Shown one piece after another: positions 19,424 through 28,780 of a stretch of 35,549 nt of DNA. The stretch is taken from assembly GCA_003427395.1 (NCBI GenBank), contig BFEA01000325.1, positions 315,339-350,887 on the forward strand, in the 5' to 3' direction. A program made the translations under genes and the position numbers. The stretch's first letter is position 1; each line of letters begins with the position of its first letter. The stretch comes from Chara braunii. Lineage: Eukaryota > Streptophyta > Charophyceae > Charales > Characeae. Below the pieces are notes generated by a model. The model was not told the origin of the DNA and did not search any database. It saw only the letters and a program-made list of their open reading frames with translations.

Positions 19424-19520
19424 TTCCTTCGGGACATCTGTTAAAATTGGAACGAGTCAGAGAAGATTAGCATGGGAGCTGCGCAAGAACGACCCGCATC
19501 AATCGAGAAATGGTCCAAAA
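19424..19520 (+). pseudogene. U6 snRNA-like copy 2
   Basis: Matches U6 along its length: TTCGGGACATCTGTTAAAATT, GGAACGA, CAGAGAAGATTAGCATGG, CTGCGCAAG and AATCGAGAAATGGTCC. The ACAGAGA box is changed to TCAGAGA, and several bases in the U4-pairing region differ (GGGAGC for GGCCCC, CCGCATCAATC for ACGCATAAATC). A TATAAAA sits at 19351, too far upstream for a plant U6 promoter. It lies antisense in the lectin intron, about 70 bases from the exon 1 donor. Confidence 0.82.
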
Positions 19521-19527
19521 TCTTCTC

Positions 19528-19535
19528 TTTTTTTT
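19528..19535 (+). terminator. T-run after U6-like copy 2
   Basis: Eight T residues follow the U6 3' end by a few bases, in the position of a pol III terminator. Whether the copy is transcribed is unknown. Confidence 0.4.
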
Positions 19536-19592
19536 AATAATGAAAAGAATGCAACAACCGAAGAGATGTTGGCATATCGCGTTTTCACTTAC

Positions 19593-19844
19593 ACTTCCAT
19601 AGTCGACCTTCTTCCATATCTGAGCGGGCTTCCCCTTGTTTGCCAGGACAACAAGCGGCCCACGTGGGTCATCCTTATTGACGGAAAGAACGTATTGGGG
19701 ATCGCAATGCACCTGGAGCAGAAACAAGGCTTCATACTTGGTACTCACTGGAGCCGCGCTGCTGAAGCCGAAGTCCCCCCCGCGAGAACGACCCCAATCC
19801 TTCACATTGAAGTACGGATTCGGATCCTCCAACACAGGGGCCAT
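19593..19844 (-). CDS. EUL/R40-type lectin, exon 1
   Basis: Minus-strand first coding exon of 252 bases (84 codons) from ATG at 19844-19842 to the donor AGT|GTAAGTG at 19593/19592. It begins MAPVLEDPNPYFNVKDWG, passes a Gly/Ser-rich linker, and enters the EUL domain: VHCDPQYVLSV, LVVLANKGKPAQIWKKVDYGS. This matches the first half of plant EULS3/r40 lectins (a short NYSL strand, a VVLA strand, then Q.W.K). Joining to exon 2 gives ...KKVDYGS-QSFALVNKK with no frame change, which is strong support for both exons. The N-terminal extension lacks a signal peptide, fitting the nucleo-cytoplasmic location of EUL lectins. A (GGCGAT)n tract (minus-strand ATCGCC) lies 40-80 bases upstream in the presumed 5' UTR. 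The family role, sugar binding in stress responses, is known from land plants; for this gene it is inference. Confidence 0.62.
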
Positions 19845-19886
19845 GATGATAAGATGTGACGACAACTCAAAGCAAAAAGAAGAAGA

Positions 19887-19925
19887 CGAAGACGGCGATG
19901 GCGATGGCGATGGCGATGGCGAAGG
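19887..19925. repeat. (GGCGAT)n hexanucleotide repeat
   Basis: About six GGCGAT units just upstream of the lectin ATG. A second tract with the same unit lies at about 21335-21365. Confidence 0.9.
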
Positions 19926-20060
19926 CAGACAATGAGTCGAGATACCGTCGACGGCAATCGAACAGCAGCTGCAGGATGAACGGTCCACATGCGAGGAAAT
20001 CTCAGAAATTACCAAGAAAAGAAAAAAAAGGGAGAAGAAGGAAGAGTGAAAACAGTGGCC

Positions 20061-20090
<30 letters not shown>
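20061..20090. repeat. Poly(A) tract between short direct repeats
   Basis: About 28 A residues flanked on both sides by AACAGTGGCCGTA. The duplicated flank could be the target site of a retroposed copy reduced to its tail, or replication slippage. Confidence 0.6.
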
Positions 20091-20091
<1 letters not shown>

Positions 20092-20553
20092 CAGTGGCCG
20101 TAGACTGACTGCTTCTGGTACAAGCATCGAATACAGACATTTTTTTGCAAAACTTCTCCGCATGTCTCACAATGAAAGTTCATCGCAGTTTCCCCCCGGC
20201 GTTTCGGTCAGGCTGCGCTCTCTCCTGGCACTCCTCAGAGGGGGGCTTCTACCAAAATCGCCTTGCGGGATTACCTAACGTTTCAACCATCGGTCTGAAC
20301 AAACATGGTTAGCACAGAGAGAGAAAAACACAAAAAAGCACTTTTTTTTTTTTTTTTTTAACAAATAGCAATATCGTTAAGACCTAAAAGATCATGAAAA
20401 ACATATTGAAATAAAAATAGAAATAAAAATAGAGCCAGGTTGACTCCACCTGGCACTTCTTTTGCTATCTGTGGTTGAATCGTACACCGACCCACTTGGG
20501 CCCGTGGGAAAAAACTTGCAGTAAATCGCCGAGGGAGTGGTTCCAATGACTGC

Positions 20554-20757
20554 GTATTCTATGCGGAGATGAAATAAAGAAGATAAATGGCGATTTTCTG
20601 CAAAGAGGAGGGACGGGATTAAGCACCTGAATCTGGATGTGTATTCTATGCGGAGATGCAATAAAAAAGATAAATGGCGATTTTCTGCACCTCTCCACAA
20701 ACACGTCCACATTCAAGCGTTAAGTCCAATCCTCTTTGCAAGTGGGACCTCGCCCCG
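20554..20757. mobile_element. Foldback MITE, copy B, with partial tandem duplication
   Basis: Arms CACCTGAATCTGGATGTGT (20623-20641) and ACACGTCCACATTCAAGCG (20701-20719) pair with few mismatches. Outer parts (TGCAAAGAGGA / TCCTCTTTGCA) pair too. A block of about 50 bases starting GTATTCTATGCGGAGATG occurs twice, at 20554 and 20641 (period 87). Same family as copies A and C. Confidence 0.75.
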
Positions 20758-20875
20758 AGCGCAATCTAAATTGAGCAAAAGACTGAAAACACAATTCCAA
20801 GTGGCAGAGGGCTCGTGCACGCGCTTGCCTTTCCAATCCCCACTTAGTGCAACCAATTTACAAAAAAAAAAAAAA

Positions 20876-21028
20876 TAACAATAACTGTCAATAAATAATA
20901 AAGCGAATTTACATAAATAATCAAACGAATTTACAAGAACATAAATACATAACAATTTAACAAATAAAGACAAATAATGAAGAAATAAGAGAATAGTAAA
21001 ACCGTATTCAACTGCAACTACAGCAATC
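20876..21028. other. A/T-rich spacer
   Basis: Short AATAA/ACAAATAA-type repeats. No gene seen. Confidence 0.5.
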
Positions 21029-21106
21029 ACCGATAGCTCTGAGCTGAGCTGAATCGCACCGTGAGCCTTCCAAGCTCCGATATGGGTTCGATTCCCGTTA
21101 TCCGCA
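21029..21106 (+). pseudogene. tRNA-Gly(UCC)-like relic, organelle type
   Basis: The 3' half is nearly perfect: anticodon loop CTTCCAA with anticodon TCC (21069-21071), T arm ATGGG-TTCGATT-CCCGT, and acceptor strand TATCCGC plus A. The 5' side ACCGATA pairs only 5 of 7, the D loop lacks GG, and about ten extra bases separate the D and anticodon arms. The T arm and acceptor look like mitochondrial or plastid tRNA-Gly rather than the cytosolic gene. Probably a degraded organelle insertion. Confidence 0.6.
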
Positions 21107-21433
21107 ATTGCTTTTGATTTGATCAAAAAGAAAAAAAGAAAAAAAAAGGACGGAGAAGACGATACGGCTTCTCTCACGCTGCTCTCGCACTTAGAGCTCT
21201 GGTGGGAGCTATGGTGAATATGATGGACACCAAAGAATACGAAGATGACGATGAGCTATGGCGAACGATCGTCTTCGTCTTCCACTTCCCAACCGCGTTT
21301 CGATAGCAACGCAACATGAAAGAAGCGACAATGACGATGGCGATGGCGATGGCGATGGCGATGGAGGGAGGATTCCCTTTCCCCGACAAAATGAAGAAGA
21401 CGAAAGGAAAGTAGGAAAAGGAGCGAAAGATGA

Positions 21434-21486
<53 letters not shown>

Positions 21487-22504
21487 CGACGTTGGAAGCG
21501 AACGTGTCGCACACTCATCACATGACTGTGGCCACTGAAAGATACACCAAGTACAGCTATAATGACCGTACGTCGCATTCGGGGGAAGAGGTAGTAAATG
21601 CAATGAGAGGGAGTTATTAATTAAGTAACTAATACTGTAATAACCCTGGGCTGAAAAGGCCACCCTATGTCAGATTAGACACAAGATTGATTTACCTGGG
21701 CTGGTGAGTCCGATGAATTAAGGCCATCGCCCTTTGAAAAAGGGGAAGAAAAAAAAAATGTTAGATCCGGTAACACGTATTTTTTACACAGAACCGAAAG
21801 AACGAAAAAAATCCCCCTGCCCAAAAAAAATAAAAAAAATAAAAATAAAAAATCCCCCTGATTGTGAGTGGTAGCTGCTCACACATCTTGAATGTATGGG
21901 GACGAGTGTGAGCCACAGATACATATACACTGTTGTGCAGTCTAGCGAGCCCTATAGCTTAATTATAAATTAAAAAAAAAAAACTCGAAAGCTCATAAAC
22001 AAAACAATGAAAAAGAAAGAAAGAAAGAAAAAAAGAAAGAAAGCAAAAAAAAAAAAAAAAACACGATATATATAACTCATGGACTCCTCCATAGCAAACT
22101 CAAAGAAACGAAGAAATGCAGATAATTGGTCTATCAACCTGCGCACGCAACGTGGCAGATTCCGACAGCTCCTTTGTTATATAGTTTCCAAAAAGGGTAA
22201 TTTCCCGACCCGAACTGAAGACGAAGACTTGCCGTTATTGGAGCTTTTTGGGCGATGGCGACAGCAGACACTCTGCGAGCGAGCGCGTGCCAGCGAGAAG
22301 CCGGCCCCCGGAATACGTTATGAAGACCTGATGCCAGTGGGGGCTTGGATGTGGAGGACCAGGAGGAGGAAGGGAGAGGTGGGTGGTTTGCTCTACGGAG
22401 TCTCATCCTGCAAAACGCGTTTACGCGGGTTGAATGCGTGCTTTTTTTTTTCTTTTCTTTTTTTTTCCCTTTCTTGATAATTCAGTCCTATTTCACCAAT
22501 CCTA
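21107..22504. other. Interval without supported genes
   Basis: Holds (GGCGAT)n at about 21335-21365, (GA)n at 21438-21484, and A-rich tracts at 21745, 21825-21850, 21970 and 22045-22065. A plus-strand open frame (22079-22477) has non-repetitive composition but no recognisable motif. Confidence 0.5.
21438..21484. repeat. (GA)n microsatellite
   Basis: About 46 bases of GA dinucleotides. Confidence 0.95.
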
Positions 22505-22775
22505 ACTGCGGTAATTTCTGCACATCTCCGCAAAAGTGTCCAGATTCAGGCCTCGCCAACCTACCTGAAAAAAAAAAAAAAAAAGGCCTACCTGAGGCCA
22601 TATTCCGACCTGGGGCCAAGTCCCACTAGCAGCGTTGAGCTACCTCAACGCCTGAATCTGGACGCTTTTGCGGAGATGTGCAGAAATGGTGTTGAGTTTC
22701 CTGAACTGCACGTCTCCACAAAGACGTCCAGATTCAGGCGTTGAGGTAGCTCAACGCTGCTAGTGGGACTTGGCC
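22505..22775. mobile_element. Foldback MITE, copy C, preceded by a half copy
   Basis: 22614-22664 and 22725-22775 are perfect 51-base inverted repeats, with further imperfect pairing toward the loop, so the transcript would fold into a long near-perfect hairpin. A half copy (TTCTGCACATCTCCGCAAAAG, TGTCCAGATTCAGGC) lies at about 22515-22552, separated by a poly(A) tract (22568-22584). The arm contains CGCCTGAATCTGGACG, the family signature shared with copies A and B. Confidence 0.88.
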
Positions 22776-23076
22776 TGCCTGAATCTGGCGCCGATGCATC
22801 TGACTGCAATATGAAAACCAATGCGAGTGCATCTTCCCGCAGGAGTTGGCAAAAAACATTCAGGATTTGAACTCCTGTAGTCAGGTGGGCTTCAGATTTT
22901 TTTTCCTTTTTTCTTTTTTTTCTTTTTTTACACCGTCTTGGGATATCGTCATATTGAGCTGACTGGCCCCAGGCAATTCAGGAAAAAAAAAAAAAAAAAA
23001 AAGTAGCTTGACTTATCAACTTTCATCGTCTCGAACTCCGATCTGTATGGCAACAGCTCATGAATGTACCCACTGA
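22776..23076. other. Non-coding interval with T- and A-runs
   Basis: No gene seen. Poly(T)-rich at 22898-22929 and poly(A) at 22983-23002. Confidence 0.5.
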
Positions 23077-23198
23077 GGGCAGCATACTCACATTAGGACT
23101 GTTTTACTTATTTCGCGGCGGAATTGCGGTCAGATACATCCGAGTAGGGCCGTAATACGGTCAGGTACATTCAAGATTGCGCTAGTGTGAGTGTGCTC
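23077..23198. mobile_element. PIF/Harbinger-like MITE 2
   Basis: A 122-base element with imperfect terminal inverted repeats (GGGCAGCATACTCACATTAG / CGCTAGTGTGAGTGTGCTC). It is flanked by TGA on both sides, again inside CTGAG. The termini match MITE 1, so both come from one family with the same target preference. Confidence 0.7.
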
Positions 23199-23320
23199 TG
23201 AGATACGCTCTTGGGTAGGCATCGTTATTTTACCTATCAACAGTCCACCTTGAAGCCAGATGGGCATTCTTTGTTTTTTGATGAATGATCTAACGAAGTT
23301 TTTTTTTTTTTTTTTTCCAG

Positions 23321-24439
23321 AGGTGCTGATAAGAGCAGACACCACTAGCACTATCGGGGAGGCTCCATCCATTGGTGCTGTGTTTCTCACAACTACATCG
23401 ATTAACCTCCGTCGGAATCATACGACGTGATTGCGTGGCTTCGACCAGTCTTAGTGTGTCTAACTTTCACTCGTCTTCCATTGTCCGTGATTGTTATAAC
23501 TGTGGTGATCCCAACCATTTTGTTCGATGGTGCCCCCACCCCCCTCGTCAAGCTCAACCTAGCTCCGCTCTCGTCCGTGTCTACACCCGTTCTTACTACT
23601 GCTAGTGGTGCTGCGTCTTCTTCTGCTGCCGTTCCTCACATGGCAGGTGGATACCAGAATACCTCCAACTATGCCAAGGGTAATGGCTGGCATCAGGCAC
23701 GGCAGCGACTGGAGTACCTCGAGAGCACGGTGGCTGCGATCAAGGTCAGACACGATGCGGAGATCGAACGGGAAAAGAACAAACAAGCTGAGGATGATAG
23801 AATCAAGAAAGAGAAGGAGGATGAAGAGAGGAGAGCTAAGGAAAAGCTGGAGAGAGAAGAACTGAACAAATCGATGATGGACAACATGAACAAGCGACTA
23901 GTAGATATTGTTTGCTTGGCACTATCCGGCAAGAGGCTGGATGAGATTGACTTATCGCATAGGGCTGAGGCGCTCCGCGTTACTGTTCTGATAGCGAAGA
24001 CTCAAACTAATGATGACGTGCTCGCCAAGTTGATGGCGGAACAGGAAAGGATGAAGGTTCAACTTGACGAGGCTGCAGCTGCTAGAAGACGTTTGGAGAA
24101 AATGGAGCAGGAGATCCAGATTCTTCGACAATCTCGAGATGATGCTAAAGTTGAAGCCGAGGCATGGAGACAAGAAGCGATCCGACCTGGCTCCAAGCGG
24201 GGTTGAGTGGCTCTGTCCACCCCCAGTGTCCAGGCAACGATGTTGCCTCGCATCATGCCTACCAAGACTCCGGCGGTACGAGTTGACTACAAGGAACTTA
24301 AAAACTTCAGCACATGGAGGTCGATAAGCTCAAGGAGCTTCGGCTGTTAGAACTCAACGGAAGAAGGGAAGCAGAACAAGAACTGGAACTTGCGAAGCAG
24401 AAGATTGTGCAGTTGGAAGCTGGCAAAGTGGATCATACT
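23321..24439 (+). pseudogene. CCHC zinc-knuckle / coiled-coil gene, frameshifted and cut by LTR
   Basis: A T-rich tract ending CCAG at 23317-23320 looks like an intron acceptor; coding-like sequence follows. A retroviral-type zinc knuckle C-x2-C-x4-H-x4-C (DCYNCGDPNHFVRWC, cysteines from 23492 to 23533) is followed by a Pro/Ser/Ala linker. After a frame change (stop at 23603-23605) a long Lys/Glu/Arg-rich coiled coil runs to about 24200. A TGA at 24204-24206, then a further frame change near 24310, separate a last coiled-coil piece (MEVDKLKELRLLELNGRRE) that ends in the LTR at about 24440. Proteins with this knuckle plus coiled coil are common in charophyte gene sets as I recall, possibly domesticated or gag-derived. 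Function is unknown. Confidence 0.6.
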
Positions 24440-26930
24440 GTGACGCCCCAACCTCACGCCCAGCGCGACTTCCTGATCGGAGTGGGATGTGGGCCTGGAA
24501 GTGCGAAAAGGGGTGTGCCAAGGATTTTTGGGGAAAGTGGGGGAGTCGTAGGGGTATGAATGCAATTAGGCGAATACGGGGCGCGTGCGTAAGGGACTCA
24601 AGGCCCGATGGGGCCTGGGTTCTGTGGGCGACGGCTTACGGGGAAGTCCCTCCGCGGAGGAGGTGGTCCCGANGGGGCGCGTGCGTAAGGGACTCAAGGC
24701 CCGATGGGGCCTGGGTTCTGTGGGCGACGGCTTACGGGGAAGTCCCTCCGCGGAGGAGGTGGTCCCGAAAAGTTGGGCCGTCGGAGGCCGCCACGCGGCG
24801 CAGGGCGCTGCGTGTTTGAGTTGGGCCTTCGGAATTCCGGGGTTCTCCGCTCGCCGCTACATCGGCAATTTCCGCAGGGCGTGCTGGGCCAATAGGGGGC
24901 TATGGCCGGCCACGGAACGACGCTGAGTTGATGATACGCGAGAAGAAGGCGAAAAGGAGGGAAACTNGTGGTGATGACGACAAATCCNNGGTGGATAAAG
25001 TAGTAGGTATGGTCGGGAGAAGGGAAATCAGAGCACCGGGGGTCGCTAGTGGTGGNGCAGTGGAAATCCCGAGGACACAGTCGATTCTCAGTGTGGCAGG
25101 GGTATCGCTGCCTTAGGAGTTCGTTTATCCAAGGGGTGAAATAATCCCGGTCGTAGGATGAGNCNGAATCCCAGGATNGCGTCATNATGACATTGCGATA
25201 TTATGAGNTGCCTAAAGAACGGGTCACAGTTGCCTCGTGCAAGCACGTGCAGGCCGCGCGACTGTCGTTGGACTTACGTGTGCTTGTACGAGACGATTGT
25301 GCCGTGGCGGATTTCGAGATGNCCACTCTCAATCGGACGGATTGATGGTCCCGATGAGTCGACGCCCGTGGATATGTGTAAGTGCGCAACTTAGATCGCG
25401 TCTTACACGTGTCCTCGCGCGGCGTTCACCGAGCCCGGCATCCGACCGCCTAATCGCTTCGTGATGCTCTTAGTTATGCAAAATGCAATGATCACAAACA
25501 GCTCGATCAAAAGACAAGCAAAGACTAAGACAGGATTATCGATTGCGCAAAATCCCTATTCTACACACGAGTGCATGAAATGCGATCAACAAAAGCAAAG
25601 ACAAGGGTTCCTCAGCAAAAGATAGGCAATCAAACATGGCATCCATACATCCATTTATTCCAGAATCATACACATAATGCAATCGAGACGAAAATCGCAA
25701 GGACAAGTGTGAGCAAAAACCCAAGTCCAGATTCCAGAAAGCTGAAACGAAAACAAGAACGGGCAAACCGCCCGGGGGCTGCAATCAAAATTTATATACA
25801 CAAGACAGGGGGAAGAGGAGACAAAAGAAAGAAGCAAAACCACGTCCATCAACCTCAACTCTATGTTCCTCTCTCTTCTTCTCCGATGCGGACAGTCCGT
25901 CGTCGCGCACCAACCCACGAAGTCGTCACCCCGCTTAGTCCTCCCACACCCGTGAGGTTCGCCCGCGCCCACAGTCCGTCGTGGCCCGCGTCAACCCCAC
26001 GCGTTCGGCACCAGCTCGTCGGGTCACCCGACTCCTGCTCTACTCACCTCTTACTTCGCTCGTGTGCTGACCCTTCCTTATCGCGCCACCCCGAGCTTCC
26101 AACGATGGGTTAAGAGAGCTAACTAATTGCGCAGCCGGAATTTATAGCGTGCATGCATGCGCGAAGAACACGGAATTACCAAGACTTAGAGGGGAGATTA
26201 GAGAGGGACTGCCTACGTTCTGCATGACCGGGCCGCGGCGTGGGGGACGTAGCCACTCTCCACGCATCGATCTGAGCATGCAGTCCAAAAACACAGCAAA
26301 AGAAAGAGAAGGAGGGCGGGAAGGACGAAGAGCAAGAAGAAAGATACGGTTACAATGGTGTTAACCCAAGATTACAGTTACACCCCCGATTAAAGGCGCC
26401 GACTAATCAGAGTTCCGTTGCAGCCGCAAAAAGAAGCGCGTAAGCAAATAAGGGCGCCGCGCGTCAAGAGAAAGTCCTAATTACAAAATTTTTAAATTCC
26501 TAACTAATGCGAAAAGCAAAAGTACAGGGTCCGGGAGGAAAGTCCGAAATTCCGAGAGCCATCAGGGCTCGACAAAATTCGAAAAAGATTTGAATGAAAA
26601 ATTCAAAAAGAACAATGCAAATTCCCGCGCGATATCCACGCCCAAAAGATCGAAACCGAAGCGAAAGAAACGTCGTCAACATTTATTAATCGCGCGCACG
26701 GAGGCGCGCCAGCCATCCAGCCGACCAATCAATCAACCAGCCATCCCAGGACACGCCCAGCTCCGAACCCAGCCATTCGAAAAGAAGCGACGGAAAAGAC
26801 GAAAAAGCAAGGACACTGATGCAATTTCCCACCGATCTCGATCTCCCGTAATTGGCCCAACCTTCCCAGCTTAGGACCCCTCGTTGCAACCGCGCAGAAA
26901 GTCGCGCGTTACAGAAAGTGGTTCGTCACA
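24440..26930 (-). repeat. 3' LTR of right element (about 2.5 kb)
   Basis: Its left part (24449-24672) is a near-identical direct copy of 35331-35549. It starts near TGTGACGCCCC and may end at CGTCACA (about 26930), giving 7-base TGTGACG/CGTCACA terminal inverted repeats. The right boundary is uncertain by a few hundred bases because I see no clear polypurine tract. The right copy lacks the TGTGACGCC start, so the exact terminus is unsure by about 10 bases. Many single Ns (24967-25322) suggest a consensus of unresolved copies. No coding sequence supported. Confidence 0.65.
24586..24768. repeat. About 90-bp tandem duplication around an N
   Basis: The segment GCGCGTGCGTAAGGGACTC ... GGAGGTGGTCCCGA occurs immediately before and after N at 24673. 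The window itself ends at the same base (GTCCCGA, 35549). Either a true tandem repeat or overlapping contig ends joined by a one-base gap. Confidence 0.85.
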
Positions 26931-27678
26931 TATGTGACGCCCAGGGGGCTCCAATATTGGCGAGCTCCTGCTTACTTGTTGACACGTGTCGATTTCTCTA
27001 ATAGATCGACATGCGGAGCATCTCTCTTTACGCCACTTACCATTCAATTGAGTGTGGACGTCACCCACGTGGCAAGACTGCTCTTCTACTAATTCCTCAG
27101 GGTGGGCTTTCGACACTCCAAGGAGGGGGATTACACGTGCCGCTGTTATGACACGTGAGCATTAGCCATGCATCAGTTGAGCAGGAGGGTAGAACCTAGA
27201 CCCTAGACGTTCCCGGGGAATGGTAGTCGAATCACTAAAGGTGGAGGTGGTGGATGGTTCAGGGGAAGAGGGGGCATGAATCGATTGATGGCGGGATAGG
27301 CGAAATCAGGAAGGGTAGCGTAGAGGAAGGAGCGATGGATGCGGGGGAAGCGAGGGACCTCATGGAGATGGCGAAAAGCGGCGATGTGAGGGGGGTAAAT
27401 GGTAGAAAGGGTCCGTCGCAAAGCGGCACGAAAATCTTCGTAGTTTTCGCAGGCGGGAATAGTTCCAGTATATTTCTATGTGGTTCTATTCACGCCAGTC
27501 TGCGCTCAACAGGAGCACGTGAAGGAGAACGGAATCAACCACAGAACGGGCGGTGGCATGCGGATAAACGGAGACTAGAAGGCGGGTAACTTAGAGATGG
27601 TAGAAAAGGTGATGGGGGAAAGGACACCAACCATCGGGGAACGGGGGTCTATCGGGAAGACGGGTAAGCATGAGGTAG
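26931..27678 (-). other. Region between accessory ORFs and LTR, with a possible small coding relic
   Basis: A minus-strand frame of 70-90 codons (about 27203-27460; includes ENYEDFRAALRRTLS, RFPRIHRSFLYATLPDFAYP and a poly-Pro stretch) has protein-like composition, but it lacks a clear start and runs into stops upstream. It may be the decayed end of a further accessory frame. I recognise no family. Confidence 0.3.
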
Positions 27679-28404
27679 TCACGGGGTCAGCGTGAGAACG
27701 ACCGGGGACGAAGCCCGAACGCCGAGATCTTGATGTAAACGAATGGAGGATCGGGACGGGGGGCTGGAGGGAACTGATGATTCACTTCTTCTTCTTCTGC
27801 TTCGTGATCCCTCTGCTGCGGTTCCATCGTCCTCTTCTTCTGGTGGCTCCGGATCACGCCACGGGTCCCCGATCGATGGATCGTTTGTCGCGGGCCGTTT
27901 TCCCTCCGCGGTCTTCTGGCGCCTTCGTTTTTTGTGCTCTTGTGCTCTTTCTCAAGCCGCGTCGCGCACTTCAGCCTCGAATCCTTCGTACTCCGACTTT
28001 GCTTGCTCGTTTCCTTCTTCTTCTTCCTCGTGTGGTTCCACCTCTTCCTCCTCTTCGTTATCGTCCCGCGGTTGGCTCGATTCGTCGGTTATCCCTGCTT
28101 CGCTTTCCGGTACGTAGTCTGGATCGTCTCGTTTTTCGCTCGATGGCTCTTGCTCTTCCTCCTCTTCGTCTGCTCCCCCTATCTCCTCGTCTTGCGCCGC
28201 GTTTTGCCTCGCAATCGGGTCCCAAGACGTGAGATCGGTAACGTCGATCTCCAGGTAGAGCGCCTGGGAAGGATAGAGACAGTTGTCCTCGTCAATCTTC
28301 GTGCACGTGGACCACGCAAGGTGCGGCTCGAGCATTCGAGACAGCATGTGGGTGCCAGGCTGCTTGTCACTGTGCGACAAGATGTCCAGGGGCAGATCGT
28401 CCAC
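27679..28404 (-). pseudogene. ORF B, C-terminal part: acidic, NLS-like, Arg/Ser tail
   Basis: Continues ORF B after a one-base frame change near 28395-28404 in a GGTGGGTGGA run. It reads LPLDILSHSDKQPGTHML, an ALYLEIDVTDLTSWDP segment, then a strongly acidic region with long Glu runs (DEEIGGADEEEEE, DDNEEEEEVEP). At 27952-27954 a TGA interrupts it; the same frame continues with a basic cluster HKKRRRQKTAEGKR resembling a bipartite nuclear localisation signal. An Arg/Ser-rich tail (SRSRRRRSES) follows, to a stop at 27679-27681. Acidic plus NLS plus RS-like composition suggests a nuclear, chromatin- or RNA-associated protein. This is inference; no known domain is recognised. Confidence 0.5.
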
Positions 28405-28780
28405 CCACCTGAGTCAGAAACACCAGCAATTCGTCCGTGATCAAGGCGAGATTACCTTCCTCCACCTTTTCGAATACGATTCCCAGCAGGTCACCTTGCT
28501 CCGCCGTTCTCAAGGCTTGGATGATCAGAAGCTCCACGCTGTCCTCTGGGTGCTCTGGACCTTCTCCGAACGGGGCCGCTTCTGACCAACGGAACTCTAT
28601 CTCCAATAGACAGAAAGCGAGCTTGATATAGTCTTCCCACCACGCATCCCACTTTTCCTCGCTCAATAGCGGCGCACTGTTCTCCTTAACACGGTAGGAG
28701 AGAGTAGGAGCCCGCGCAGATTGCCAAAGGGTGGGGATGTTGGAGGGGAGGCCGAAGTAGGAGACGCGACGATGACTCAT
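28367..28780 (-). CDS. ORF B, N-terminal part: accessory protein of right element
   Basis: The frame of 137 codons starts at ATG 28780-28778, overlapping the ORF A stop as ATGA. It begins MSHRRVSYFGLPSNIPTLWQ and contains a Trp-rich amphipathic region (EEKWDAWWEDYIKLAFCLLEI) and LLGIVFEKVEEGNLALITDEL. Composition is that of a folded globular protein. It ends at 28367 only because of a frame change; the downstream frame (28404-27679) continues the protein. I do not recognise the family. It could be a captured host gene or an element-specific factor; no transmembrane segment or envelope features are visible. Confidence 0.55.
   Translation of the reverse strand: MSHRRVSYFGLPSNIPTLWQSARAPTLSYRVKENSAPLLSEEKWDAWWEDYIKLAFCLLEIEFRWSEAAPFGEGPEHPEDSVELLIIQALRTAEQGDLLGIVFEKVEEGNLALITDELLVFLTQVGGRSAPGHLVAQ

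Larger units (their letters stand above)
14852..19592 (-). other. Intron 1 of the lectin gene (4.74 kb)
   Basis: Bounded by donor GTAAGTG at 19592-19586 and acceptor AG at 14853-14852 on the minus strand. It is filled with MITEs, SINE-like copies, U6 copies, minisatellites and microsatellites, but no competing exon that I can support. Intron status is inferred from the two exons joining in phase. Confidence 0.55.

Noticed and set aside
21701-21735. CTGGTGAGTCCG followed by a GAAT segment, resembling a hammerhead ribozyme core
   Set aside because: The core should be CTGATGA and GAAA; both are changed, and no stem III with a cleavage triplet is visible.
22079-22477. Plus-strand open frame of 132 codons
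   Set aside because: Composition is not repetitive, but there is no motif, clear promoter, splice context or recognised homology; antisense frames are equally long.
24430-26960. Solo LTR flanked by TGTGACGCCC on both sides
   Set aside because: The flanking match is part of the LTR termini or chance; a second direct copy at 35.3 kb with gag-pol between favours a full element.
27743-28440. Plus-strand Ser/Phe/Leu-rich frames
   Set aside because: They are the antisense of the Glu-rich part of ORF B on the minus strand.
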